A stretch of 36,123 nucleotides of DNA from Acuticoccus mangrovi (GCF_016411865.1 NZ_JAEKJA010000034.1:1-36123); one strand, 5' to 3'; counted from the first letter of the stretch, positions 8,531 to 18,115 are shown. Translations and numbers: made by a program. Notes: a model not told the origin generated them from the sequence alone.

Positions 8531-8967
8531 GCGGTGTCTCCTGTGCGATCGGCGATCATGCGATCCACGACGTCGGCGATGCCGATGCCCCCCGAGCGGG
8601 CGACTTCCGCAGCGAGGTGCTCGGCGAAGAGGCCGCGCCAGAGCCGGCCCGCCGAGCCGCCCCACACCGGGCTGTCGTCGGAGGGGAGCATCGAGGCGAG
8701 GAAGGTCGTGAGCGTCGCCGCCTCGAATTCCTGACCGACGCCGGCACCCTCCCCCGCCCGCACGGCCGCAAGCCGCTGCACCGTGACCGGCGACACACCA
8801 GTCACCTCCGCGGCGGAGCGCGCGGGGCCGAGCAGGGCGGCAAAGTCCATCCCCACAGGACGTTCCGCAGCACGGGAGGACGCCGCTTGGATGGACGCGG
8901 TCCGCGCAGCCAACGGCGGCGGCGCGGACGAGGCGGTGGGGTCGAGAGTGACGGCGGGTAGGATCAT
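8527..8967 (-). CDS. flgJ: FlgJ-like rod-binding protein
   Basis: The 146-residue protein matches the rod-binding (FlgJ N-terminal, also called CheL-type) domain: GVGQEFEAATLTTFLASMLPS followed by WGGSAGRLWRGLFAEHLAAEVARSGGIGIADVV, where the family has 'KxFEsxFlxxMl' and 'YxsmldqxlAeexAksGGiGla'. The first ~45 residues are Ala/Pro/Ser-rich linker. There is no muramidase domain, as is normal in alphaproteobacteria, so a separate enzyme must open the peptidoglycan for the rod. The start at 8967 has an AAAGAG-type ribosome site; a 67-nt gap precedes it, and it overlaps flgN by four bases. Confidence 0.85.
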   Translation of the reverse strand: MILPAVTLDPTASSAPPPLAARTASIQAASSRAAERPVGMDFAALLGPARSAAEVTGVSPVTVQRLAAVRAGEGAGVGQEFEAATLTTFLASMLPSDDSPVWGGSAGRLWRGLFAEHLAAEVARSGGIGIADVVDRMIADRTGDTA

Positions 8968-9034
8968 AGGGCGCTCTTTCGGACGGAGCGGTGGCAACCC
9001 GGCCAGGCGACCGGATGCGGCGAACCGCTTCAGG

Positions 9035-9454
9035 TTATTGGGTATCGCTGGTGGGAGGCTTGCGTCGGGGGGCGCGAGGGACGGCGCAGCTCTCGGCGAG
9101 GATCCGCTCCAGACGGCGGCGTTCCTGCACGGCCGCCTCGGCCCGCTCCGCCGTCGCGACGCGCTCTTCCAACACCTCCCCGGCGAGATGCTCGCGCCGA
9201 TAGTGCGCGGCCGCGCGGTGCGCTTGCCGGCGCAACCCGTCCGTGTTTCGTGCCGCCCGCGTGAGGGCATTCGCCATCGTGCCCACGAGGAGGCCGTGAA
9301 GCGGACTGTCGGCGTTGAGCGCCGCGACGATCGCCTCCTCATGGGCCTCGCTCTCGGCGACGCGTCGATCCGCCATCTGCGCGTCGGCGGCAGCGGCGCG
9401 GCGGAGCGCCCGCTGGGCTCGGGCGATGCGGGCAAGGCGGGCCGGCGTCGTCAC
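9035..9454 (-). CDS. Coiled-coil FliJ-like protein of the flagellar export cluster
   Basis: The 139-residue product is almost entirely helical and very rich in Ala and Arg (RIARAQRALRRAAAADA, RRQAHRAAAHYRREHLAGE, ERVATAERAEAAVQERRR). This pattern fits an extended coiled coil like FliJ, the stalk that links FliI to FlhA. The central motif LNADSPLHGLLVGTMANAL looks like a conserved segment in proteins following fliR in Hyphomicrobiales. The GTG start overlaps the fliR stop (GTGA), and the frame further upstream lies inside fliR. Role assignment is inference from shape and neighbours; it could instead be a lineage-specific export chaperone. Confidence 0.7.
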   Translation of the reverse strand: MTTPARLARIARAQRALRRAAAADAQMADRRVAESEAHEEAIVAALNADSPLHGLLVGTMANALTRAARNTDGLRRQAHRAAAHYRREHLAGEVLEERVATAERAEAAVQERRRLERILAESCAVPRAPRRKPPTSDTQ

Positions 9455-10209
9455 AGCGCCGCCGAGAGCTGGCGGAAGGCGTCCATGAAGGCGATCATCA
9501 TCTCGCGGATCGTCACCGCGATCATCAGCACGCCGCCGGCGGTGATGAACGGCAGCGCCACGAAGAAGACCGGAATCTGAGGCGTCAGCTTGTTGGTGAG
9601 GCCGACCGCGAAATTCACGATCACCGAATAGATGATGAAGGGTGCGACGAGGCGAAGCGCGACCAGGAAGGCCGCGCCGAAGCGGTCGCTGACGGCAACG
9701 AGGGCGGCCCGCGGATCGAGCGCGCTGCCGGGTGCAAGGACCTCGTACGAGGCGAGCAGAGAACGGATGATCTCGTAGTGGAGGTCGGCGAGGAAGATGA
9801 CCGTCACGGCCGTCACCATGAAGAGGCTGGCGGCGGCCTGGCTCGGCTCGTTGCCGTCGATGCTGGTGCCCGGAATGCCGCCGAGGCCGACGGCGTTCGC
9901 GACCCCCACCGACATCGTCTGCAACGCCATCAACAACAGGCGGGTGAGAAGACCGATCAGCAGGCCGATCAGGCTCTCGGTGCCGATGACGGCGACGAGA
10001 TCGGCCGGCGTCGCCGGCCCCACCACCGCGATCGCCCGCTCGATGAGCAGAGGCGCGATGACGAGGGCGACGGCGAGCGCCAGAAACACCCGCACCATCA
10101 CCGGCACGCGCAGGGAGGAAAGGCCGGGCGCGATGAGAAACACCCCACCCACGCGGGCGAACACCACCGCCACGCCGAGCACGATGCTCGCCGGCGCCGC
10201 CTCGTTCAC
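9451..10209 (-). CDS. fliR: Flagellar export gate protein FliR
   Basis: FliR forms part of the FliP-FliQ-FliR helical export gate in the inner membrane. The 252-residue protein has the expected hydrophobic segments, starting with [18 protein letters not shown] and including [19 protein letters not shown] (the family's 'iDxqxG' region, here with an Asn-Glu-Pro variant) and the C-terminal [20 protein letters not shown]. Length is normal for the family. The ATG overlaps the flhA stop by four bases, and its own stop overlaps the next start, so flhA-fliR and the following coiled-coil gene are translationally coupled. Confidence 0.94.
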   Translation of the reverse strand: MNEAAPASIVLGVAVVFARVGGVFLIAPGLSSLRVPVMVRVFLALAVALVIAPLLIERAIAVVGPATPADLVAVIGTESLIGLLIGLLTRLLLMALQTMSVGVANAVGLGGIPGTSIDGNEPSQAAASLFMVTAVTVIFLADLHYEIIRSLLASYEVLAPGSALDPRAALVAVSDRFGAAFLVALRLVAPFIIYSVIVNFAVGLTNKLTPQIPVFFVALPFITAGGVLMIAVTIREMMIAFMDAFRQLSAAL

Positions 10210-12323
10210 GAGATGGAGCCGATGGGCTGCACATTGGCGCCGCGCGCGATCTCCAGATGCGACAGCACCGGGATCGAGGGGAACATGCGCTCGATGATCA
10301 TGCGCACATAGGGGCGGGCCTCCGGCGCGGTGACGATGGCGAAGCGCGTGTGGACCGCCATCAGCTCCTTGACGAGCTTGGAGGCGGCCTCGCCGAACTC
10401 CTCCACCAGGCGCGGATCGAGCGTCAGCTCGACCACGTCACCCTTGGCGTCGCGCTTGAGCCCCTGGTGGAACGCGAGATCCCAGCGATTGCCGAGACGC
10501 ACCACGAAGAGCGTCCCATCGACGGCGAGGTCTCCGCAGATCTGGGCCGCCATGCGCATGCGCACGTGCTCGGCCACCGTCTCGGCGCGCCGCGCGTGTG
10601 GGCTCACCTCGGCGATCGCCTCCAAGATCAGGTTGAGGTTGCGGATCGACACGCGCTCGGCAAGGAGCAGCTTCAGCACCGCCTGGAGGCCGGAATTCGA
10701 GATCTGCGCGGGAACGATCTCGTCGATCAGGCGGCGATATTCGGGGTCGAGCCGATCGAGCAGGGCGCGCATGTCCTTATAGGACAGGAGCTGAGCGAGG
10801 TTGTTGCGCGTGATCTCCACGAGATGGGTGAGGACGACCGAAAGGTTGTCGATCGGCACGAAGCCTTCGCGCTTCACGTCGGAGGTGAAGGCCTCGTTGA
10901 TCCACACCGCCTTCATGCCGAAGGCGGGGTCGCGTGTCGCGTCGGCGGGAACCTGCGGCGCCGGTCCCTCGCCGGTGACGATCAGATAGTCCCCCACCCT
11001 CAGCGTGTGATGGGCGATGGTGGTGCCGTGAACACTGATCTCGTAACCCTTCGCCGGCACGGTCAGGCTCTCGTTCACCTTGATCTCGGGGATCACGAAG
11101 CCGTACTCGCGGGCGAACTTGCGGCGGATCTTGGCGACGCGGTGCGCGAGCTCGGTGGGCGAGCGCAGCACGGTGCGGGCGAGCTGCTTGCCGACGGTGA
11201 GCTCCAACTCCGGAATGTCGAGCTCGGCCTTCACCGAATCCTGCGAGGCGCGGGCGGCCTCGTCCGCGGCGCGCTTGGCCGCCTTCTCCTTCTCCATCTC
11301 GGCGGCCTTGCGCTGACGGGGAATCGTATAGGCGACGAAGGCGAGAATGCCGGCAAGCAGCATGAAGGGGATCGTCGGCAGGCCCGGAACGGCGGAGAAG
11401 ATCGCCATCAACGTGGCCGCCATGATGAGGGCGCGCGGATAGGCGCCGAGCTGACCGAGCACCGCCTTGTCGGCGGAGCCGCGGGTGCCGCCCTTCGACA
11501 CCAGGAGACCGGCCGCGAGCGAAATGATGAGGGCGGGGATCTGGCTGACGAGACCGTCGCCCACCGACAGGCGGGTGAAGACGTCGGCGGCGCTCGCGAG
11601 CGGCATCCCATGCCGCGTGGTGGCGATGACGATGCCGCCGAAGATGTTCACGGCGATCACGATGAGAGAGGCGATCGCCTCGCCGCGTACGAACTTCGAG
11701 GCACCGTCCATGGAGCCGAAGAAGGCGCTCTCCTCTTCCAGCTCGCGGCGGCGGCGCTGGGCCTCCGTCTCGTTGATGAGACCGGACGAGAGGTCGGCGT
11801 CGATCGCCATCTGCTTGCCGGGGATCGCGTCGAGGGTGAAGCGGGCGCCCACCTCCGCGATGCGCGTGGCACCCTTGGTGATGACGAGGAAGTTCACCAC
11901 CACCAGAATGAGAAACACCACGATGCCGATGACGAAGTCACCCGACATCAGGAAGTTGGCGAAGCCGGCGATGACGTAGCCGGCAGCGTCGACGCCGGTG
12001 TTACCGTCGGCGAGGATGAGACGCGTCGTGGCGATGGAGAGGGCGAGGCGCAGCATCGTGGCGATCAAGAGCACGGTCGGAAAGGACGAGAACTCCAGCG
12101 GCTTCTCGATCCACAGCGACACCATCAGAATGAGCACAGCGAGCGCGATCGACAGGGCGAGGCCGATGTCGATGAGAAAGGTCGGAATCGGCAGGATGAG
12201 CACGCCCAGCATCGCGATGATGCCGACGGCGAAGCCGATGTCGCGCACGCCGCCGGGCGGCATCGCGAAGAAAAGGAGTGTCCGCTGCGGCCGGGCCGTG
12301 CTGTCGACTTGGCTCATGTCCAC
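10206..12323 (-). CDS. flhA: Flagellar export protein FlhA
   Basis: FlhA forms the nonameric ring that receives substrates and uses the proton motive force. The 705-residue protein has an N-terminal half with about eight membrane segments and the FHIPEP signature region ([21 protein letters not shown], split over two conserved boxes) followed by a cytoplasmic domain from about residue 345. The segment [20 protein letters not shown] is a charged linker; the C-terminal domain contains [13 protein letters not shown] and [19 protein letters not shown]. There are two possible starts, MDM and MSQ two codons on (12317). A 116-nt gap separates it from fliQ, longer than the gaps around it. Confidence 0.97.
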   Translation of the reverse strand: MDMSQVDSTARPQRTLLFFAMPPGGVRDIGFAVGIIAMLGVLILPIPTFLIDIGLALSIALAVLILMVSLWIEKPLEFSSFPTVLLIATMLRLALSIATTRLILADGNTGVDAAGYVIAGFANFLMSGDFVIGIVVFLILVVVNFLVITKGATRIAEVGARFTLDAIPGKQMAIDADLSSGLINETEAQRRRRELEEESAFFGSMDGASKFVRGEAIASLIVIAVNIFGGIVIATTRHGMPLASAADVFTRLSVGDGLVSQIPALIISLAAGLLVSKGGTRGSADKAVLGQLGAYPRALIMAATLMAIFSAVPGLPTIPFMLLAGILAFVAYTIPRQRKAAEMEKEKAAKRAADEAARASQDSVKAELDIPELELTVGKQLARTVLRSPTELAHRVAKIRRKFAREYGFVIPEIKVNESLTVPAKGYEISVHGTTIAHHTLRVGDYLIVTGEGPAPQVPADATRDPAFGMKAVWINEAFTSDVKREGFVPIDNLSVVLTHLVEITRNNLAQLLSYKDMRALLDRLDPEYRRLIDEIVPAQISNSGLQAVLKLLLAERVSIRNLNLILEAIAEVSPHARRAETVAEHVRMRMAAQICGDLAVDGTLFVVRLGNRWDLAFHQGLKRDAKGDVVELTLDPRLVEEFGEAASKLVKELMAVHTRFAIVTAPEARPYVRMIIERMFPSIPVLSHLEIARGANVQPIGSIS

Positions 12324-12439
12324 CTCGCCTTCATGGCGACGCGAGGGCCGGTGGAATGCGGCCTCGCGGTTCGCTGCGGGACGACCTCACACTGCGGTGC
12401 GAGGCTTGCTCGGGGCTGGGATCGGCGCCTAACCGACGG

Positions 12440-12706
12440 CTAGAAGCCGATCGCGATGCGGCGATAGACCTCTTCGGTGAAGGCGAAGATGTGGGCGCCC
12501 ATGAAGGAGGCCGACAGCGCCGCCACCACCAGAATGGCGATGATCTTGGGAATGAAGGTGAGGGTCATCTCCTGCACCTGGGTGAGGGCCTGCATCAGGG
12601 AGATGGCGACACCCACGACCATCGCCACCGCCACCGCCGGAGCAGCGGCGACGAGGACGGTGAAGATCGCCGACTGCACCAGATCGATGGCGTCGACCTC
12701 GCTCAT
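12440..12706 (-). CDS. fliQ: Flagellar export gate protein FliQ
   Basis: FliQ is a small two-helix component of the export gate, present in several copies. The 88-residue product has two hydrophobic helices, FTVLVAAAPAVAVAMVVGVA and IPKIIAILVVAALSASFMGA, separated by the conserved loop ISLMQALTQVQEMTLTF. Length and loop match the family exactly. Only 11 nt separate it from the flgD stop, so it probably shares the flgD transcript. Confidence 0.95.
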   Translation of the reverse strand: MSEVDAIDLVQSAIFTVLVAAAPAVAVAMVVGVAISLMQALTQVQEMTLTFIPKIIAILVVAALSASFMGAHIFAFTEEVYRRIAIGF

Positions 12707-12717
12707 GACGGTCGCCG

Positions 12718-13125
12718 TCAGGAGATGGTGAGGCCGGCGCCGATCGGCACCTCGGTGCCGTCGACGAGCCGTGCCACGGAGCCCTCCGAAGAGATGGTGA
12801 CGGAGGCGACCACCCCCTCCTCTCCCGTCGGCGCCGTGATGGTCCGTCCCACCAGCGATTCGGCATCGCCGAGAGCGTTGGCCGTCAGCATCGCCGCGAG
12901 CCGCTCGTTGGTCAGGATGTTCTGCTCGACGTTGGAGAAGGCGGCGAGCTGGGCGACGTACTCGGTGTCGGACATCGGCTCCAGCGGATCCTGGTTCTTC
13001 ATCTGCGTCACGAGGAGACGCAGGAACGCGTCATATTCCAGCGTCTGCGTGCCCTCTGTGGTCGTCGTGGGCGTCGCATTCGTCTGGTTGGCGGCCACCG
13101 CGGCGATGGCGGAATAGTCGGTCAT
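12718..13125 (-). CDS. flgD: Hook-capping protein FlgD
   Basis: FlgD caps the growing hook and is lost when the hook is complete. The 135-residue protein has a Thr-rich N-terminus, then the conserved scaffold segment LEYDAFLRLLVTQMKNQDPL followed by EPMSDTEYVAQLAAFSNVEQ, and a short C-terminal beta domain (LVGRTITAPTGEEGVVASV). It lacks the longer tail seen in enterobacterial FlgD, which is normal for rhizobial FlgD. It follows flbT after a 60-nt gap and precedes fliQ. Confidence 0.94.
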   Translation of the reverse strand: MTDYSAIAAVAANQTNATPTTTTEGTQTLEYDAFLRLLVTQMKNQDPLEPMSDTEYVAQLAAFSNVEQNILTNERLAAMLTANALGDAESLVGRTITAPTGEEGVVASVTISSEGSVARLVDGTEVPIGAGLTIS

Positions 13126-13185
13126 GGCGTCGTCCTTGTCAGCATCTCGGAGCGGAAGCCGGAGTGCGTCTCTGCGGAGATCGGG

Positions 13186-13797
13186 TCATTGCAGCGTGGT
13201 GTTGCGGTTGGAACGTCGCGGCTCGCGCGGCGTCGAGGCCGGTTGCGCGTTCGTCTCCGGGGTCGCGGCGCCATTCGGCTGCGTGTCGCGGGCGAGCGGA
13301 GTGTCGCTCGTCGGCCGTGCCGGCTCGGTGCGGCGCGGCCGCTCCGCCTCGGGCGCGAGACCCAACAGCACGGCCTCCGTGTCGAAGAGGTTGCGCAGCA
13401 CCTTCAGCGCGCGGAACGGCTTTTCCGCCTCCACCTGGGCCACCGCCTCCTCCACCCCCGTCCGCAGCTCCGGCGAGCGCAGTGCGAGGCGGATGTCGTT
13501 GGCCATCGCCTGGAAGAGCGCGCGGCTTGCCGGGGCGTTCTGCGGGTCCATCAGCATCGCCTGAACGGCGAAGTAGAGCTGGCGCAGCGGCGTGTGCGTG
13601 TCCTCGACCTGGAGAACGTGGTTTTCCAGCAGGAAGGTGGCGTCGTTGAGGAGCTCCAGCGTGACCTTGCGGTCGACGCGGAAGACGGCACCGTTGAGGA
13701 AGAGCCGCTCCCCCGCCCGGAGCGACAGGTGCATCGGTCGCTGGCCGGGCTGGCGGGTGTCCTCGCCCTTCGGTGCGCGGCGCGAACTGGATTTCAT
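13186..13797 (-). CDS. flbT: Flagellin post-transcriptional regulator FlbT
   Basis: In Caulobacter and rhizobia FlbT binds the 5' leader of flagellin mRNA and controls its translation or stability. The core is clear: HLSLRAGERLFLNGAVFRVD (38-57), followed by LELLNDATFLLENHV and TPLRQLYFAVQAMLMDP. The start at 13797 overlaps the flaF stop by four bases; the core would also begin cleanly at an internal ATG (13734), which would remove 21 residues of basic N-terminal tail. After about residue 145 there is an unusually long Pro/Arg/Thr-rich, probably disordered tail ending RRSNRNTTLQ, making the protein (203 residues) longer than typical FlbT. The likely target leaders are at the other end of this window. 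Confidence 0.93.
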   Translation of the reverse strand: MKSSSRRAPKGEDTRQPGQRPMHLSLRAGERLFLNGAVFRVDRKVTLELLNDATFLLENHVLQVEDTHTPLRQLYFAVQAMLMDPQNAPASRALFQAMANDIRLALRSPELRTGVEEAVAQVEAEKPFRALKVLRNLFDTEAVLLGLAPEAERPRRTEPARPTSDTPLARDTQPNGAATPETNAQPASTPREPRRSNRNTTLQ

Positions 13798-14144
13798 GTG
13801 GCGAGCCCCTCGCGGACGGTGCGGTTGATCTCGATAAGGGCGTCCCAATCGTCGCTCTCGTCGGCGATGATCTTGTCCGTCTGGCGCATGACCCAGAGGC
13901 CGATGGAGATGAGGTTGGCCTTCAGCCCGTCCGAAAGATCGTTCGCCGGATGGCTGAGGTCGCGAATGAGGAACCCCCAGAGCGTTTGCATGTAGCGCGC
14001 GGCCTCCAATCGTTTGGTGCGTTCGGCCGGTGTGGCTGCGGCCGCTTCCATCAGGGCGAGGCCCTGATCGAAAGCGATGCGTTCGTGCTCACGACCCACA
14101 TCGCTCGCTCCGAGCCTCACATCCTGATAGGTGTCGACCGGCAA
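13794..14144 (-). CDS. flaF: Flagellin biosynthesis regulator FlaF
   Basis: FlaF is an alphaproteobacterial protein required for flagellin production and secretion that works with FlbT. The 116-residue product is helical, with TKRLEAARYMQTLWGFLIRD and LKANLISIGLWVMRQTDKI followed by ALIEINRTVREGL, the family's diagnostic segments. It lies between flgL (10 nt gap) and flbT (four-base overlap), the normal rhizobial neighbourhood. Nothing unusual. Confidence 0.94.
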   Translation of the reverse strand: MPVDTYQDVRLGASDVGREHERIAFDQGLALMEAAAATPAERTKRLEAARYMQTLWGFLIRDLSHPANDLSDGLKANLISIGLWVMRQTDKIIADESDDWDALIEINRTVREGLAT

Positions 14145-14154
14145 GAGCCTCTCC

Positions 14155-15192
14155 CTAGGCGTAGTTGAGAATACTGAGGCGCGAGAGCTGGTTGGTCAGC
14201 GCGTAGCTGATCTCGATCTGCGTCGTGAGGAGATCGATCCGCACCTTGGCCTCGGCGGGGTCGGCGCCTTCGTCGGCAGCGATCTTCTGCTCCAGAATGT
14301 CGGTCGCCAGCATCATTCGGTTGTTGGCCTTGGCGATCGCATTCTCGGAGAAGCCGAGCTGCCCTTTGAGGGCGACGACCTCGGTGATGGCCGTGCCGAG
14401 CACCAGCCGCGCCTGCCGCACGATCTCATCACGAGTTGCTTGGTTGAGCGTGGAGAAGCTGAGGCCGGCCACCATGGTGAAGCCCATCGCCAAGGAGCGG
14501 ATCGCCTGCTCGTTGGCATTGGTGGAGGTCACCACCCGCTCCGACGGAGCGATCCGGCTGACGATGTTGTCCGACGAGGCGGCCGACCACGACGCGCCCC
14601 AGGCTGGATCGTCGAAGAGATCGGCATACTCGTTGGCGAGGAAGTCGGCCATGTCGGCGGGCGTGATCGCACTCGCGGCGGGATCATCCACCGCGACGCC
14701 GAAGCGGGCGAGAAAGGCTGCCTCTACCGCCGCCTCCGGCCCGTCCGCATAGCGCGAGAAGGGCTGCTCGGTGGTGTTGAGGCCGCCGAATAGGTAGGAG
14801 CCGCCGTCCGAGGCGTTGAGGCGATCGGCCATGCGATCGAGCGAGGTTGTCGCCTGCGTCGTCAGCGTCGTGGCCGAGGCGTTGCCGGGTGGCAAGGCGA
14901 CGAGCGCCGCGAGCATCTCGCTCGCCGTCGTCTCGAGGTCGGCGAGCGCGTCCTGGGTCTGCGACAAGCGTGCCGTGGCGCTTCCATTGGCGGTGATCAG
15001 CGTTTCGAGGAGCGCGAGATCCATCCGGGTCGACACGGTGCGACCGGCGGATCGGCCGAGCGCCAATCCGACGTCGGCGTGGCGCGAGGTGGCGACCTCC
15101 GTCGTGCGGTCGGTCAGCTCCTGCTGCAGCTGGATGATGCTCGCGCGAGGCGCGTTGCGCAGGGCCGCGGTGGAAATATAACTCGTCTGCAT
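14155..15192 (-). CDS. flgL: Hook-filament junction protein FlgL
   Basis: FlgL (HAP3) joins the filament to FlgK. The 345-residue protein shows the flagellin-like terminal helices: an N-terminal region with ISTAALRNAPRASIIQLQQE, and a C-terminal region with LKGQLGFSENAIAKANNRMM and YALTNQLSRLSILNYA. The middle (about 130-200, DGGSYLFGGLNTTEQPFS) is the exposed domain with the conserved 'YLFsG' segment. The start overlaps the flgK stop by one base (TGATG), so the two junction proteins are coupled. Confidence 0.93.
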   Translation of the reverse strand: MQTSYISTAALRNAPRASIIQLQQELTDRTTEVATSRHADVGLALGRSAGRTVSTRMDLALLETLITANGSATARLSQTQDALADLETTASEMLAALVALPPGNASATTLTTQATTSLDRMADRLNASDGGSYLFGGLNTTEQPFSRYADGPEAAVEAAFLARFGVAVDDPAASAITPADMADFLANEYADLFDDPAWGASWSAASSDNIVSRIAPSERVVTSTNANEQAIRSLAMGFTMVAGLSFSTLNQATRDEIVRQARLVLGTAITEVVALKGQLGFSENAIAKANNRMMLATDILEQKIAADEGADPAEAKVRIDLLTTQIEISYALTNQLSRLSILNYA

Positions 15193-16577
15193 CAGACCAT
15201 TCCCAGAAGCGTATCGAACATTTCGTCGATGATGCCGAGGAGCCGCGCGCTGGCGGCGAAGTTCTGCTCGATCTGGAGCTGCAGCGCGTACTCGTCGTCC
15301 ATGTTGACGCCGGTCGCGCGCGACAGCGCATCGGAGGTCGCCGCGAGGATCGCCCGTTCGGTCTTCACCTCGGTGGTGGCGTTGGCGCGCAGGCCTTCGA
15401 GCCAGCCGACCGAGCCGGTGGCAAAGTCCTGCAGCGTGCCCGCCGCGCTGAGCTCGGCGTCCGGATCGAAGGTCACCACGGTGCCGAGATCGATGCCGAG
15501 CTGCATCAGCCGGTCGGAGTAGGCGGCATAGCCCGACGGGTTGCCGGTGCCGTCGCGCAGGTTCTCCACCGAACCGCCCTGAAAGGGATCGACGTCGGGC
15601 GCGACGGCGATGGTGCCGGCATAGTCCGGCGGCCCCCCATTCACGAAGAGACTGCCCACCCCGTCGTCGAAGATCTCGGTGAGGGCGCGGGCGATCTCGT
15701 CGAGCTGCAGGCGGTAGGTGGGACCGATGGTATCCCTCACCCGGGCGTGGCCGACGATGGAGCCGGCGACGGAGGGCATCGGCGCGTCGTCCCCGGTGAT
15801 CGCGAGACCGTCGACGAACACCGTCCCGCCGATCGTGTCGGCGGTGAACACGGGTGTGCGCTGGAAGGAGACCGAGCGCGCCACCTTGTCGAACAGCGTG
15901 ATGCCGCCGTCGGTGAAGAGCGCCAGGTCGCCGTTCTCGCGCTGGAGCGTGGTCACGCCGAGATATTCGGAGATCTCGGCGACGATGGCGTCCCGACGGT
16001 CGAGCCAGACGCTCGCGTCCTCCCCCGACGCGGTGGAGGTGACGACGACGCGATTCGCCTCGGCGAAGTCAGCGAGGAGATCGTTGACCGCGTCCACCCC
16101 TTTCGACATTTCGAGGTCGGCCCGCTCGCGGGTGAGGTTCAGCTCGTTGGCCGCCCGGTTGAGCGCATCGGCGAGGTCGCGCGCCCGCTCCACCGCCGCC
16201 TGACCGAAGAGCGGATCGTCGGGGGCGTTGGCATAGTCGGCAAGGGCCGTCTGCAGGTCGCCGATGAGAGCGGCGGGGGAGACCCCGTCCTGTGGATCGC
16301 CCACCGTGTCGGCCAGCACGGTGAGGTGCTCGAGCACCGCGTCCCGGTTCGCCGCCGCGGCGGTCGCGGTGATCATGCGGGTATAGAGGGCATTGTCCTC
16401 GGCCCGGCGGATGCCGGCGACCCGCACGCCACCGTCGCCCGTCGTGGTGACGAGGGCGGAGGCACGCGAGCGGGTGGGATCGCTCGCGGCCGCGATGTTG
16501 CGGCCCGACAGAGCGATCTGCGCCTGCGAAGCGACCAACGACTGCCGCGCAACATTGGCCGCAACATCGAGACTCAT
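15192..16577 (-). CDS. flgK: Hook-associated protein FlgK
   Basis: FlgK (HAP1) forms the first junction zone above the hook. In 461 residues the N-terminal helix VANVARQSLVASQAQIALSG followed by RNIAAASDPTRSR corresponds to the rod/hook motif (usually NIANANTPGYSRQ, here divergent). The C-terminal segment NMDDEYALQLQIEQNFAASA and then DEMFDTLLGMV is the conserved end. A typical flgK frame, with the coiled-coil region around residues 120-190. The start follows the flgE stop by 28 nt. Confidence 0.93.
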   Translation of the reverse strand: MSLDVAANVARQSLVASQAQIALSGRNIAAASDPTRSRASALVTTTGDGGVRVAGIRRAEDNALYTRMITATAAAANRDAVLEHLTVLADTVGDPQDGVSPAALIGDLQTALADYANAPDDPLFGQAAVERARDLADALNRAANELNLTRERADLEMSKGVDAVNDLLADFAEANRVVVTSTASGEDASVWLDRRDAIVAEISEYLGVTTLQRENGDLALFTDGGITLFDKVARSVSFQRTPVFTADTIGGTVFVDGLAITGDDAPMPSVAGSIVGHARVRDTIGPTYRLQLDEIARALTEIFDDGVGSLFVNGGPPDYAGTIAVAPDVDPFQGGSVENLRDGTGNPSGYAAYSDRLMQLGIDLGTVVTFDPDAELSAAGTLQDFATGSVGWLEGLRANATTEVKTERAILAATSDALSRATGVNMDDEYALQLQIEQNFAASARLLGIIDEMFDTLLGMV

Positions 16578-16605
16578 AGGGATCTCCTAGGCTGACGAGC
16601 GACGG

Positions 16606-17994
16606 CTAGCGGGCGAGGTTCACGAGCACTTCGAGGAGCTCGTCACCCGCCTGAAAGGTGCGCGAATTGGCGGTGTAGGCGCGCTGGGCGACGATCATGT
16701 CGGTGAGCTCGATGGCGAGGTCGACATTGGACTGCTCCACCGCGCCCACCACCAGCGACCCGTTGCCGGCGTCGTCCGGCAGCGCGACACGCAGATCGCC
16801 CGACTGGACGGTGATGCCGTAGACGTTGCCTGGGCGCGGATCGAGCTGATCGGGGCTCGGCACGTTGGCGAGCGGCAGGCGGTAGAACTCCACCTCCGTT
16901 CCGTCCTCGTAGACGGCGAAGACGCGACCGTCGGCGGCGATCGACACGTCCTGCACCGTGTTGGGCGCGTTGCCGTTGATCGCGACTTCCAACGGCTCGA
17001 AGTCGGCGGCGAGCTGGGTGGTGCCGGTGATGTCGAGGTTCAGCGGGTCGGAGGAATCCGGCAGCTGGATGTTGAGCATGGCGAACATCGCCGGGTCGAG
17101 CGGATCCACCGCGCCGGAATAGCCGGAGGCCGGCACCGTGGTGGCGATGTCGCTGATTGCGCCCGTCGCCGGGTCGAACGTCACCTCGGCGAGGGCCAGG
17201 AGGGGGTTCGCCGGGGTCGAGCCACCGAGCGGCGGGTTGGGGTTCGTGTAGGGAAAGTCGTTGTCGATGGCGACGCTCGCGGTCGACTGATCGAACACGG
17301 CGACCTCCCACACCGGCGGGGTGGGCCCGGAGGGATCGTAGTCCTGGATCTTGCTCCAGTAGACGTCGAGGGTGATCTCGTGGCCGAGATCGTCGTAGCC
17401 GACGATGGAACTCTTGATCGTATAGGTCGAGGTCGCGAGGTTGTCGCCCGGCGTGTCGCCGGTCACCACCTCCGCGTCGGCCTCGAGGTTGGCGCGATAG
17501 GTGCCCGAGGTGGAGGGCGTCGCGCGCATGTTCATGTAGTCGATGTTGACGGGCTCTAGCCCAGCCGTGTCGTTCAGCGTGATCACCGGCTCCTCGCCCG
17601 CGACCGACGGGAAGCCGAGCAGGGAGAAGCCGCCGGCGTTGACGAGGTTGCCGGATTGACCGTCCACCACGAAGGAGCCGGCGCGGGTCAGGAAGCGACC
17701 GCCGTTGCGGTCCTCCACCACGAAGAAGCCGTCGCCCTGCACGGCGAGATCGGTCTTCGACAGCGTGTAGCTGAGCGAGCCCTGGCGCGAGACCTCGTAG
17801 CGCACATTGGCGGTGACGGCACCCGAGGAATAGCTCGCGGGGCCCGCTTCGAGGATCAGTGAGGAGAATTCGGTATCGGCGCGCTTGTAGCCCACGGTGT
17901 TGGCGTTGGCGATGTTGTCGGCCACGGTCGCGAGCTTGTAGGACTGCGCTTCCATGCCGGAACTGCTCGTGCGCAAGACATTGTAGAGGCTCAT
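16606..17994 (-). CDS. flgE: Flagellar hook protein FlgE
   Basis: FlgE polymerises into the hook. The 462-residue product starts MSLYNVLRTSSSGMEAQS, has the rod/hook motif ADNIANANTVGYKR, and ends with VDLAIELTDMIVAQRAYTAN followed by SRTFQAGDELLEVLVNLAR, the conserved C-terminal helix of axial proteins. The central part is beta-rich with Pro/Asp-rich loops. The start is fixed by a GGAAGGGA ribosome site about 7 nt upstream; the open frame extends 65 codons further into the spacer without similarity. The 121-nt spacer to fliI may hold its own promoter. Confidence 0.95.
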   Translation of the reverse strand: MSLYNVLRTSSSGMEAQSYKLATVADNIANANTVGYKRADTEFSSLILEAGPASYSSGAVTANVRYEVSRQGSLSYTLSKTDLAVQGDGFFVVEDRNGGRFLTRAGSFVVDGQSGNLVNAGGFSLLGFPSVAGEEPVITLNDTAGLEPVNIDYMNMRATPSTSGTYRANLEADAEVVTGDTPGDNLATSTYTIKSSIVGYDDLGHEITLDVYWSKIQDYDPSGPTPPVWEVAVFDQSTASVAIDNDFPYTNPNPPLGGSTPANPLLALAEVTFDPATGAISDIATTVPASGYSGAVDPLDPAMFAMLNIQLPDSSDPLNLDITGTTQLAADFEPLEVAINGNAPNTVQDVSIAADGRVFAVYEDGTEVEFYRLPLANVPSPDQLDPRPGNVYGITVQSGDLRVALPDDAGNGSLVVGAVEQSNVDLAIELTDMIVAQRAYTANSRTFQAGDELLEVLVNLAR

Positions 17995-18115
17995 GGAGTT
18001 CCCTTCCTTGGGTGTCCTCGGCGAGAGGGCACCGACCGCCCGTCGCCAGCCGGGGCCGAGGGGGCCCGTGCACCCGGTCGATCGACGAAAATCAGTTTTG
18101 CGCGGAGGGCTTGTG

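Noticed and set aside
12361-12405. Inverted repeat GCCTCGC / GCGAGGC in the fliQ-flhA spacer
   Set aside because: Seven base pairs across a 31-nt loop is weak and expected by chance in DNA of this composition.
10257-12443. A long open frame antisense to flhA (728 codons)
   Set aside because: Same shadow pattern (Glu/His/Arg/Gly-rich); flhA on the other strand is certain.
12718-13125. FlgD considered as truncated
   Set aside because: 135 residues without the C-terminal beta domains is normal for rhizobial FlgD, and the core is intact.
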